From the NCBI GenBank assembly GCA_963833655.1, contig CAWHYL010000007.1, positions 186,001 through 250,000 on the forward strand: 64,000 nt of DNA. The letters run 5' to 3'. The notes under the pieces are model-generated. The model saw only the letters and a program-made list of their open reading frames with translations, was not told the origin of the DNA and ran no database searches. Positions 41,454-49,729 of this stretch are shown piece after piece; the stretch's first letter is position 1, and each line of letters begins with the position of its first letter. The position numbers and the translations under genes were made by a program. The stretch comes from 3-1-20CM-4-69-9 sp963833655. GTDB lineage: Bacteria > Actinomycetota > Thermoleophilia > Gaiellales > Gaiellaceae.

Positions 41454-42956
41454 TCAGTGGAGCGCGCGCACGTACTGCCACGCCTGCGCGAGGCCGAGCT
41501 CGCGCATCGCAACGAGCAGGAGGGCGTACAGCGCCAGGCCCGCAGCCGCCGCGGGGACGGCGCTGAGGACGAGCGACGCACCGCCGAAGGCAAGCGCCGT
41601 CGCGGCGCCGACTAGCAGGGACAACCGTGCAAGCCCCAACGCGGTCAGCGTGAGCATCCGCACCGACAAGGACGCCATCAACGCGAGCACGAGCAGCAGG
41701 GCCGAGAAGCCCAGCGCAACGGTGACGCCGGTCAGGTCCCACAGGCTTCGGCCGACGATCGAGATCGGAACGGCGACGACCAGCGAGCCGACCGCGATCG
41801 GCAGCAGAAAGCGCGTCCGGTGCATCACGAACATCAGCGGATACGTGATCGAGAACGCCGCGCTCGCCACCATCCACGGGGAGAGGTACACGACGAGGCG
41901 CCCCAGCTCGTCGCCGACGTTCCCGGAATACGCCGAGCCCAGGAGCGCCGTCACGACGCGGCCCCCGACCAGCGCGACGAGCCCCGCAGCCGCGCCGACG
42001 AGCGCCAGCGACACCCAGGCGGAGTTGACGACGTGCGCGGCCGCGGTCTCCGCGTTCACGCCGCGCCGCGTCAGCGGCGCCGTCGAGATCAGCGCGAGCG
42101 AGAAGGCGGTCGCGCTCGTGAACATCCCGGCGAGCAGGTACGCGTACGAGAGCGAGGTCACGTTCCCCTCCCCGGTGCCGGCGGCGAACCGGAGGGCGAC
42201 CAGGTACAGCCCTTGCAAGGCCAAGGGAACCGCCGAGCCGTACAGCAGCTGCCAGAGCCGGTAGCGCAGACGCAGCGGAACGTCCGGGTGCCGGCGAACG
42301 CGGCTGCCTCGCAGCAAGAACGCGGTCGCCGGCAGCGCGACGGCAACGGCGCCGTTCAGCGTCAGCCCCCACGCGAGCGACACGATCCCGTGCGCATCTG
42401 CCGCGACGAGGAAGAACACGAGCCCGGCGACCCCGCCGAGCGCGAAACCGAGCGCCGCCGGGCCGTAGCTGTCTCGCGCCGCCAGCGCGCTCGCGGCGAG
42501 CGCAGCCAGGAGCTGCAGAAACGCCGCGGGGATCAGCCACGGGAGCGCGTCGGCGGCGACCTGGGCCGACAGGTGCGGCAACCGGCCGGTCACGAGCTCC
42601 CCGAAGAAGCCTGCGAACGCAACCGTGATCACCGTCGCCGGAACGGCGACGACTAGGAAAGCGAGGCAGTACGCGCGGAACTCCGGGCCGAGCCTGCCCT
42701 CCTCCTCGGCGCGCGTCAGATCCGGGACGACGACCATCCGGAACGCCTGGGCGCCGAGCACGAGGACGAGGTAGACGCCGTACGCGGCCATGAAGCCGTC
42801 CGTACGCAGGTTGCGGCCGAACTTGTGCGCCAGAAACGCGCCGGCGAGGGCCGCGGCACCGCTCAGGGCCACGTACGAAAGGCCCGTCAGAATGCCGCTT
42901 CGAACAGCGCTCCGGCCGCGTGCCGGGCTACCCTTGGCATGCTCGTCGGCGGGCAC
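41454..42956 (-). CDS. Wzx/MurJ-like lipid-linked glycan flippase
   Basis: Polytopic membrane protein of 500 residues with about fourteen segments, from the MATE-like MOP superfamily that includes MurJ and Wzx. The first segments (GILTGLSYVALSGAAALAGAF, shortened landmark SGILTGLSYVALSG) are followed by charged loops LTRAEEEG and RGSRVRRH typical of the group. It should flip a polyprenyl-linked glycan across the membrane. GTG at 42956 is the apparent start, seven bases from the divergent epimerase ATG. It is transcribed toward the coiled-coil methyltransferase, with a 26-bp gap. Confidence 0.82.
   Translation of the reverse strand: MPADEHAKGSPARGRSAVRSGILTGLSYVALSGAAALAGAFLAHKFGRNLRTDGFMAAYGVYLVLVLGAQAFRMVVVPDLTRAEEEGRLGPEFRAYCLAFLVVAVPATVITVAFAGFFGELVTGRLPHLSAQVAADALPWLIPAAFLQLLAALAASALAARDSYGPAALGFALGGVAGLVFFLVAADAHGIVSLAWGLTLNGAVAVALPATAFLLRGSRVRRHPDVPLRLRYRLWQLLYGSAVPLALQGLYLVALRFAAGTGEGNVTSLSYAYLLAGMFTSATAFSLALISTAPLTRRGVNAETAAAHVVNSAWVSLALVGAAAGLVALVGGRVVTALLGSAYSGNVGDELGRLVVYLSPWMVASAAFSITYPLMFVMHRTRFLLPIAVGSLVVAVPISIVGRSLWDLTGVTVALGFSALLLVLALMASLSVRMLTLTALGLARLSLLVGAATALAFGGASLVLSAVPAAAAGLALYALLLVAMRELGLAQAWQYVRALH
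42929..42934 (+). promoter_or_regulatory. Possible -10 element for the epimerase operon
   Basis: TACCCT at 42929-42934. Transcription would start near 42941, giving a leader of about 20 nt before the ATG at 42963 and lying inside the first codons of the divergent flippase gene. Confidence 0.35.
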
Positions 42957-42962
42957 CGCTGC

Positions 42963-44108
42963 ATGAAATCAGACCGGTACGACTCCACCTGGACGGACGA
43001 CGCGCTCGCGGATCTACGGCGCGAGTTCGGCGAGTTCTTCGCCGGGCGGACCTGCCTCGTCACGGGCGCCGACGGTTTCATGGGCTCGCACCTGACCGAG
43101 GCGCTCGTCCACCTCGACGCCAACGTGCATGCGTTCGTGCGCGCGACGTCGAGCGGCGCGCTGAACAACATCGGCCACCTGCGCGAGCATCTACGCGTCA
43201 ACTTCGCCGACCTCACGGACAAGACGTCCGTCGACTACCTCGTCAAGGACCACCTGCTCGGCGCGCCGGACAAGCCGTACGTGTTCCATCTCGGCGCGCA
43301 GGCGCACGTCGGCGAGTCGTGGCACCGCCCGTACGAGACGGTGATGGCGAACACGGTGGGGACGCTCAACCTGCTGCAGTCGATCGTCGACAACGGGCTC
43401 GAGCTCGAGAAGTTCGACACGGCGGGGACGTCGGAGGAATACGGCAACGTGCGTGAGGCGGTCGCCCACCATCACGACTTCGACGACGAAGGCGGCCTGA
43501 TCCTGCACGAGCGCTCGCCGATCAACCCGAAGTCCGTGTACGCGACGTCGAAGGTCGCAGCCGACTTCCTGACGATGAACTACCACGACGCGTTCGGCAT
43601 TCCCGGCGTCGTGACGCGAATGTTCAACAACTACGGACCGCGACAGAACCCGCGATACGTCACCGGGACGATCATCACGCAGGCGCTGACGCGCGAGACG
43701 GTCGAGCTCGGCCAACTCGACCCGATGCGTGACTTCTGCTTCTGCACCGACGGCGTGCGCGGACACCTCATGGTCGCCGCGCGCGGCGTCCCCGGCGACC
43801 TCTACGTCTACGGCCAGGGCAAGAACGTCTCGATGCGGGAGTGGGCCGACATGATCCTGCGGATCGGCCGGGACGAGGGCTACTGGGAGCAGCGCGAGGT
43901 GCTCTCGACGGCAGAGCGCTACCGCCCCGGCGCGAGCGAGGTGATGGCGCTGCGCGTCGGCTACGAGAAGCTCAACCGGGAGACCGGCTGGGAGCCGCAC
44001 GTCTCGTGGGAGGACGGGATCGCCAGGACCATCGCGTGGTACGCAGCGAACCGCGACCGCTGGATCGGCCGGGTCGACTGGCTGACGCCGACACGAGCGC
44101 CGGCATGA
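42963..44108 (+). CDS. NAD-dependent nucleotide-sugar epimerase/dehydratase
   Basis: Extended short-chain dehydrogenase of 381 residues. The cofactor motif is VTGADGFMGSHL and the active site is YATSKVAADF (Tyr and Lys), with DTAGTSEEYG supplying the Ser/Thr. It is close to LegB-type UDP-GlcNAc 4,6-dehydratases and to dTDP-glucose dehydratases; the sugar cannot be settled. ATG at 43963-type alternatives do not exist, but an ATG at 42939 adds eight residues. It overlaps the next gene by ATGA, so they act in sequence. Confidence 0.87.
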   Translation: MKSDRYDSTWTDDALADLRREFGEFFAGRTCLVTGADGFMGSHLTEALVHLDANVHAFVRATSSGALNNIGHLREHLRVNFADLTDKTSVDYLVKDHLLGAPDKPYVFHLGAQAHVGESWHRPYETVMANTVGTLNLLQSIVDNGLELEKFDTAGTSEEYGNVREAVAHHHDFDDEGGLILHERSPINPKSVYATSKVAADFLTMNYHDAFGIPGVVTRMFNNYGPRQNPRYVTGTIITQALTRETVELGQLDPMRDFCFCTDGVRGHLMVAARGVPGDLYVYGQGKNVSMREWADMILRIGRDEGYWEQREVLSTAERYRPGASEVMALRVGYEKLNRETGWEPHVSWEDGIARTIAWYAANRDRWIGRVDWLTPTRAPA

Positions 44109-45019
44109 AGACCGTCGTCACGGGCGGCGGCGGCTTTCTCGGGTCGCACCTCGTCGAGCGGCTGCAGAGCGACGGGCACGACGTCTTCGTCGCCCGGAGC
44201 GCCGACTACGACCTGACGCGCGCGGATGATGCGGCGCGCCTGTTCGCCGACGGGAAGCCCGAGGTCGTCTTCCACCTCGCGGCGGAGGTCGGCGGCATCG
44301 GCGCGAACCGCGCGAATCCCGGGCGCTACTGGTACGCGAACTTGCTCATGGGCGCGCATGTCCTCGAGCAGGCGCGACTTGCGGGAACGCGGAAACTGGT
44401 GCTGACAGGGACGGTGTGCGCGTACCCGAAGTTCGCGCCGATCCCGTTCGGCGAGGACGACCTGTGGAACGGCTACCCGGAGGAGACGAACGCGCCGTAC
44501 GGCGTCGCGAAGAAGTCGATCCTCGTCGGCGCGCAGGCGTACCGCGACCAGTATGGGCTCGACGCGATCTTCCTGCTGCCCGCGAACCTCTATGGGCCGA
44601 GGGACAACTTCCACGAGACGAATGCCCATGTGATCGCGGATCTGATCCGGAAGATGTCGGCCGGCGACGACGACGTCGTCCTGTGGGGCGACGGGTCGCC
44701 GACGCGCGAGTTCCTCTACGTGGAGGACTGCGTCGACGGGCTCGTCCTCGCCGCCGAGCGCTACGACGGGCCTGAGCCGGTCAACCTCGGTGCCGGCAAG
44801 GAGATCTCGATCCGTGAGCTCGCCGAGCTCGTCGCCGACGTCGTCGGCTTTCGCGGCAAGATCACGTGGGACACGTCGATGCCGAACGGACAGCCGCGGC
44901 GCAGCGTCGATGCGACGCGCGCGCGGGAGTTGTTCGACTTCGAGGCGCAGACGCCGCTGCGCGAGGGGCTCGAGCGCACGGTTGCGTGGTACCGGCGACA
45001 CGTGCTCGCAGCGGCGTGA
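44105..45019 (+). CDS. GDP-L-fucose synthase-like sugar epimerase/reductase
   Basis: Short-chain dehydrogenase of 304 residues. The cofactor motif is VTGGGGFLGSHLVE, the active site YGVAKKSIL (Tyr, Lys), and HLAAEVGGIGANRANPG together with ANLYGPRDNFHETNAHV are landmarks of GDP-fucose synthase (WcaG). The usual Ser of GSSCIYP is replaced in GTVCAYPKF, where Thr or Cys could stand in. It likely makes a deoxy sugar nucleotide with the upstream dehydratase. It overlaps the GT-C gene as GTGA. Confidence 0.88.
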   Translation: MKTVVTGGGGFLGSHLVERLQSDGHDVFVARSADYDLTRADDAARLFADGKPEVVFHLAAEVGGIGANRANPGRYWYANLLMGAHVLEQARLAGTRKLVLTGTVCAYPKFAPIPFGEDDLWNGYPEETNAPYGVAKKSILVGAQAYRDQYGLDAIFLLPANLYGPRDNFHETNAHVIADLIRKMSAGDDDVVLWGDGSPTREFLYVEDCVDGLVLAAERYDGPEPVNLGAGKEISIRELAELVADVVGFRGKITWDTSMPNGQPRRSVDATRARELFDFEAQTPLREGLERTVAWYRRHVLAAA

Positions 45020-46671
45020 CGACGGCCGCCGCGCCGGCCCGGGTCAACAACGTCCTCCTGCAGGCGTGGCGCGCCGTCGCGGAGGTCCGACCGGCGTACG
45101 TGCTCCTCCCTCTGCTCGGCATCCAGTGGCTCGCGGTGCTCGCGCTTGCACTGACCGTTCGACACAACGGCTGGCTCTACTACGCCGGCGGCGACCAGAT
45201 CTGGCACTACACAGGCGCGTACCTCCTCGCGCACGGTCACCTGCCGCCGGCGTACGTGGGCTACGGCTGGTCGTTCCTGCTGCTGCCCGTCGCGGCGATC
45301 GCCGGCCCGAACCTCGTCTCCGCACTGCCGGCCATGGTGCTCTTCAACACGCTCGTGCTGCTCCCCGTCGCACTCCTGTGCATGTACGGGATCGGCGCAC
45401 GGATCGCGGGCCGGCTCTTCGGATACCTGGCGGCGCTCCTCTGGGTCGTCCTTCCGTACCTGGGAATCGTCTTCGTCGAGGCCGGCTATCACCAGAAATA
45501 CACGGAGCTCACGCTGCCGCAACAGCTCGGACTCACCTCCGTCCCCGACTTCCCGTCGATGGTGGCGCTGATCGCCTCCGGCTATCTCTGCTTGCGTGCC
45601 CTCGATTCACGCCGCTGGGAGATCGGCGCCCTGGCGGGACTGGCCGCCGGGTATGCGATCGCGATCAAGCCGTCGAACGCGCTCTTCCTGTTCGCCCCGG
45701 CACTGCTGCTCGTCGTCGAGCGCTGGCGGTCACTGGTCGCGTTCGCCGCGGGCCTCGCTCCGTCGCTCCTCGCGCTTGCGGTGTGGAAGTACCGAGGGCT
45801 CGGAGAGCTGGCAGCGGCACCTGGGCCCGAACTGCGCCTCGCTGCCGGGCCGGGCGACCTCACGCACCGGATCTTCAGTCCGAAGCTCAACAGCTGGAAC
45901 CACCTCCACCAGGTGCTCCTCGGGTTCCGCGAGCACTTCTGGATCGCGCGGGTCATCGAGTGGACGCCGGTCGCAGGCTTCATCGGCTTGCTCGCACGGT
46001 CGCGCCGAGGCGTCCTGCTCGTCGGGACGTGGTTCGTCGCCTACCTGCTTGTCAAGGGGACGTATCTCCCCGCTTCGATCGACGACGCGAGCTTCTTCCG
46101 CATCCTCATGCCGGCGTTTCCGGCCTACGTGCTCCTCGCGGCATCCGTCTCGCTGCTCGTACCGCGCGCGCGCGCCCGGCCGGGGCGTGCTCCGGAGGCG
46201 ACGGGGCGTCGTCTGACAATCGCCGTCGTCGCTGCGTTCGCCGTCTTCGCGGCCCTGCCGCTGGGCGTGCTGGCCGCCGTGCCGCGCCTGCACGACCAGG
46301 GTGCGCTTGCAGTGCGTGCGCCCGACACACCTGTCCCCGTCGGTGGCACCGTCAGCGTGTCAGCGGCCAACGGCGGCGTCCGTCTCGCCTGGCGCGAGAT
46401 GAAGCCGAGCACCGCGCGCGCCTTCTATCACGTGCTCCGCGCGAAAGGGACAAACCCTGACGTCGCGTGCGCCGGCCGTCTCAACGGCTCCTCCGACAAC
46501 TGCGTGCTGTACACGCAGTCGATCGCGACGACGCGGGCGACGACGTTCACCGACCATCCCGGGCCGGGCAGGTGGACCTACCGCATCGGCGTGGCCGCCA
46601 ACTGGGTCGACGACCCGAAGCTCGGCGACATCTACGTCGTCACGAAGCCGACGACGCTAGCGCTCCCGTAG
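45016..46671 (+). CDS. GT-C-like membrane glycosyltransferase with C-terminal FnIII-like domain
   Basis: A 551-residue membrane protein with about ten segments in residues 25-430 and a final extracellular domain (TVSVSAANGGVRLAWREM to PGRWTYRIGVAANW) shaped like fibronectin type III. The loop after TM1 has GGDQIWHYTGAYL, where Asp may be the GT-C carboxylate. Donor unknown. It is the third gene of the epimerase operon; GTG start overlaps the previous stop. Its last 15 bp overlap the convergent DUF2304 gene. Confidence 0.78.
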   Translation: MTTAAAPARVNNVLLQAWRAVAEVRPAYVLLPLLGIQWLAVLALALTVRHNGWLYYAGGDQIWHYTGAYLLAHGHLPPAYVGYGWSFLLLPVAAIAGPNLVSALPAMVLFNTLVLLPVALLCMYGIGARIAGRLFGYLAALLWVVLPYLGIVFVEAGYHQKYTELTLPQQLGLTSVPDFPSMVALIASGYLCLRALDSRRWEIGALAGLAAGYAIAIKPSNALFLFAPALLLVVERWRSLVAFAAGLAPSLLALAVWKYRGLGELAAAPGPELRLAAGPGDLTHRIFSPKLNSWNHLHQVLLGFREHFWIARVIEWTPVAGFIGLLARSRRGVLLVGTWFVAYLLVKGTYLPASIDDASFFRILMPAFPAYVLLAASVSLLVPRARARPGRAPEATGRRLTIAVVAAFAVFAALPLGVLAAVPRLHDQGALAVRAPDTPVPVGGTVSVSAANGGVRLAWREMKPSTARAFYHVLRAKGTNPDVACAGRLNGSSDNCVLYTQSIATTRATTFTDHPGPGRWTYRIGVAANWVDDPKLGDIYVVTKPTTLALP

Positions 46672-47004
46672 GCGCTGCTCGAGCAGCGCCAGCCGCTGCG
46701 CGAGAATCGTGTTCTGGTCGGAGAGCCGCGAGATGACGGTCGAGTAGTGCAGCAGCACGACGAGGATGAACAGTGCGCCGATCGCGCCGAGAATCGCGGG
46801 CGGATACGTCTCGACGCCGAACCAGCCGGCGATCGTGTTCAAGCCGCTGCGCCACACGGATAGGGCCAGCAGCACGAAGCCTGTCAGCAGCCAGAGCAGC
46901 GCGTAGCGCTCGCGCAGCCGCCGCGAACGGATCAGCTCGAAGACGACGACGAGCAGCAGGAACGACGCGATCGCAGCGGCGATCGTGACAGGGAGCGGAG
47001 TCAT
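46657..47004 (-). CDS. DUF2304 family membrane protein
   Basis: A 115-residue protein with three membrane segments and a C-terminal helix (LSDQNTILAQRLALLEQRL) likely to form a coiled coil. DUF2304 genes often follow a dolichol-phosphate-mannose-synthase-like GT2, as here: the ATG overlaps the GT2 stop as TGATG, with GGAGGAA upstream. The family may regulate or anchor the partner transferase. Function not proven. Confidence 0.85.
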   Translation of the reverse strand: MTPLPVTIAAAIASFLLLVVVFELIRSRRLRERYALLWLLTGFVLLALSVWRSGLNTIAGWFGVETYPPAILGAIGALFILVVLLHYSTVISRLSDQNTILAQRLALLEQRLRER

Positions 47005-47741
47005 CAGTGTTCCTCCTCCAGCGGGACGGCAGAACGACGGAACAGCCCGACGAAGATCGCGAGCAGGACTTTCGTCATGTAGTAGACGGAGCGAATTGCG
47101 GTGATCGACGACGCGCCGCCGCCGCGCTCGCGCATCGCAACGGGAACTTCCTTGAGCGTCAGCTTGTGCTTGACGAGCATCACGGTCGACTCGACCTCGG
47201 GGTAGTCGTGTGGGTAGTCGGCCGCGAACAGCGCGATCCCCCGGCGGTTGACCGCACGGAAGCCGGACGTCGTGTCCGTCACCTTCTGGCGGACGACGGC
47301 CGAGACGACGCTGGCGAAGATCTTGATCCCGACTCGGCGCGCGAACGACGAGCGGTACGCGCCGTCGCCGGTGAAGCGGGAACCGACGCACAGGTCGGCC
47401 TCCCCGGCGAGGACCGGGGCGAGGATCTTCGGCAGCTGCGACGGATCGTGCTGTCCGTCGCCGTCGATCTGCACGGCAACGTCATAGCCCTGCTCGAACG
47501 CGAAGCGAAAGCCGGTCTGCATCGCCCCGCCGATGCCGAGGTTGAACGGCAGCCGCAGCACGTGCGCGTCGCGGTCGACGGCGATGCCCGCTGTTCGGTC
47601 GGTCGAGCCGTCGTCGACGACGACGATGTCGAAGCCTGAATCGAACGCCCGGATCTCGTCGATCACGCGACCCACCGTCTGCTCCTCGTTCAACGCCGGA
47701 ACGATCGCGATGCGTTTGAGCTCCGCGAGCCGCTCAGCCAC
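47004..47741 (-). CDS. GT2 glycosyltransferase (polyprenyl-phosphate mannose/glucose synthase-like)
   Basis: A 245-residue GT-A transferase. Motifs are IVPALNEEQTVGRVIDEI, VVVDDGSTDRT and the DxD region VQIDGDGQHDP, all typical of enzymes that load a sugar onto polyprenyl phosphate, the donor used by GT-C enzymes in this window. No membrane anchor of its own, so the adjacent DUF2304 protein may provide it. GTG at 47741 is used; another GTG at 47759 is possible. It overlaps the CgeB-like gene by 8 bp. Confidence 0.9.
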   Translation of the reverse strand: MAERLAELKRIAIVPALNEEQTVGRVIDEIRAFDSGFDIVVVDDGSTDRTAGIAVDRDAHVLRLPFNLGIGGAMQTGFRFAFEQGYDVAVQIDGDGQHDPSQLPKILAPVLAGEADLCVGSRFTGDGAYRSSFARRVGIKIFASVVSAVVRQKVTDTTSGFRAVNRRGIALFAADYPHDYPEVESTVMLVKHKLTLKEVPVAMRERGGGASSITAIRSVYYMTKVLLAIFVGLFRRSAVPLEEEH

Positions 47742-48951
47742 GGGCGCCCACCGGCGCACCCAGGCCGACGAGCTCGAGGATCTGGCGCGCCCGGTGCGCA
47801 TACGTGTGCTCGTCGAGGACGCGCTCGCGCGCGCGCCGCCCCATCGCTTCGGCCGCACCGGGATCGCCGAGCAGCTCGTGATAGGCCGACAGCGCCTCGT
47901 CAGCGGACGAGACGACTCGCAGCTCCGAGCCGACGTCGAACCACCGCTCGATCCCGAGGTGCGGGTTCGAGACGATCGCCGCCCCCGAGGCCGCGAGCTC
48001 GAACGGACGGCACGTCGAGGACGCGTACACGGTCGCATGCGAGCGGCGCGTCACGTTCAGGTTGATGCGTGCGCGAGAGATGGCCTGTGAGAAGACGTTG
48101 AACGGCACGTCACCGATCAGGCGCGCATTCCCGACGTCGCCGCGGAAATCCTTCCCGCCGAGCGCAAAGTCGATCTCGGCGTCAGCGCGGCTGGGCTCGC
48201 CGATCAGCGCCTCCATCCATTCCCGGCGGAACTTGTCGCCGTAGCCGTAGAAGAAGACGTCGTGCTCCTTCTCGACCGGCGCCGGCTGGAAGAGCTCGGG
48301 ATCGGCGGCCCAGAAGACCGCTTCGGCGCGGCGCGCGCCGAGCTCGAGCAGCCGCTCGAGGCCGCCCTCGGAGTTCGAGATGACGAGGTCGTACTCCGAC
48401 GGATCGGCACCGTGGTAGTAGTTGAACCCGGTATCCATGCCCCCGAACTCCGGCAGGCTCATCGGGACGTCGCCGTCGTAGAAGACGACCGGGACGCCGA
48501 AGCGCTCGCGCAATCGAGTGGGGATCCCGCGGAGGTGCGCCATCGGCACGGTGAAGACGATCACCGCAGCGACGTCGCGCTCGCGTTCGAGGATCCGCTC
48601 GATGTGGCCCTGCCAGCGCGGCGTCACGTAGCTCCAGATGGTCTGGCGCGTCAGCCTGTCGCCGATCGTGTCGTCGGGCTGCTCCTCGGCACGACGCAGC
48701 AGCGTGTCGCCCTTGAGCCGGGCGGCGACGCCGCGCGCGGCCGCGAACAGCTCGGCCTCGTGGTAGAGCGGGTTCGGCGCCGTCCGCCACCACGGCGACT
48801 CGACCGCGCGGCCCCGGTACGGCGTCACGATCAGGTCGACGCCGACTTCGTAGAGGCCCTTCCAGATCTGCCACCACGCGGGCGTACAGCCGTACCGGAA
48901 GTCGAGGTCGATCGCAGATGCGACCGCAAGGATCTTCGGCGCCGCGGGCAT
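47734..48951 (-). CDS. CgeB-like glycosyltransferase
   Basis: A 405-residue GT-B-like protein of the spore-maturation CgeB/Glycos_transf_1_2 group. The C-terminal part has FSQAISRARINLNVTRRSH, STCRPFELAASGAAIVSN and YHELLGDP, typical of the group. The N-terminal RYGCTPAWWQIWKGLYEVG is a recognisable opening. Donor unknown. CATACT lies at -12 to -7 from the ATG at 48951, so it may have its own start. The deacetylase gene precedes it by 13 bp. Confidence 0.85.
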   Translation of the reverse strand: MPAAPKILAVASAIDLDFRYGCTPAWWQIWKGLYEVGVDLIVTPYRGRAVESPWWRTAPNPLYHEAELFAAARGVAARLKGDTLLRRAEEQPDDTIGDRLTRQTIWSYVTPRWQGHIERILERERDVAAVIVFTVPMAHLRGIPTRLRERFGVPVVFYDGDVPMSLPEFGGMDTGFNYYHGADPSEYDLVISNSEGGLERLLELGARRAEAVFWAADPELFQPAPVEKEHDVFFYGYGDKFRREWMEALIGEPSRADAEIDFALGGKDFRGDVGNARLIGDVPFNVFSQAISRARINLNVTRRSHATVYASSTCRPFELAASGAAIVSNPHLGIERWFDVGSELRVVSSADEALSAYHELLGDPGAAEAMGRRARERVLDEHTYAHRARQILELVGLGAPVGARG

Positions 48952-48964
48952 CGGGTCAGTATGG

Positions 48965-49729
48965 CTAGCGCGTCAGACTCTGGAGCTTCCGGGCAAAGCC
49001 GGCCAGGTGATCGGAGCCGTCGACGCGGATGCGGTCGAGCGTGTAGAGGTCCTGCGGGCGCGCGAGCCCGTAATTCGTCGTCGTCGCGCCGAGATAGCCG
49101 GCGCGACGTACGGCGTCGACGACGCGCGCGTCGTAGCGGCCGGACGGGTAGCAGAAGAAGTCGACCGGCACGTGGAACAGCCGCTGCAGCTCGACGCGGG
49201 AGCTACGCACCTCCCGCCAGAGCTGCGCGTCGTCGACGTGCGTGAGGTCGGGGTGCGTGATCGTGTGCGAGTCGAGCTCCCAGCCGGCTGCGAGCATCTG
49301 CCGCACGCGCCACGGCGGCAGCGTGTACCGAGACCTGAGCGCGTTGAGCTTCAGGTTCAAGACGCCGGGCCAGTGGAGCTTGCGCAGGACGGGCAGCGCG
49401 TGTGTGTCCTGTCCCATCGTGCCGTCGTCGAACGAGATGACGATCGGCTGCCGCGGCAGTGCAGTCCCGTGCACCCAGTAGTCGTAGCCCTGGCGCAGCG
49501 TGACCGCATGGAAGTGGTGGGACACGAGCCAGCCCATCTGCGCGGCGAAGTCCGCCGGCCGCACCCACAGGTTCGGGAGCGTGGTTCCCGCCGGCGGCGT
49601 TGCGATCACGTGGTACATCAGGATTGGAACCGGACGGTCGTGCGTCGTCGCAACCGCGGGAGATGTAAAGAGAAAGGCAACGAGCGCGACGATCGCCGTC
49701 GCCTGCGCTACCGTGAGCCGGGGTCGCAT
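48965..49729 (-). CDS. Secreted polysaccharide deacetylase
   Basis: A 254-residue NodB-fold enzyme with a signal peptide ending SPAVA (about residue 27). NodB motif 1 is SFDDGTMG, motif 2 SHTITHPDL (the two metal histidines) and motif 3 FCYPSGRYD. It should remove acetyl groups from an extracellular glycan. The ATG at 49729 shares the palindrome CATG with the ATG of the divergent glycosidase, so the two genes start back to back with a 2-bp overlap. Confidence 0.88.
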   Translation of the reverse strand: MRPRLTVAQATAIVALVAFLFTSPAVATTHDRPVPILMYHVIATPPAGTTLPNLWVRPADFAAQMGWLVSHHFHAVTLRQGYDYWVHGTALPRQPIVISFDDGTMGQDTHALPVLRKLHWPGVLNLKLNALRSRYTLPPWRVRQMLAAGWELDSHTITHPDLTHVDDAQLWREVRSSRVELQRLFHVPVDFFCYPSGRYDARVVDAVRRAGYLGATTTNYGLARPQDLYTLDRIRVDGSDHLAGFARKLQSLTR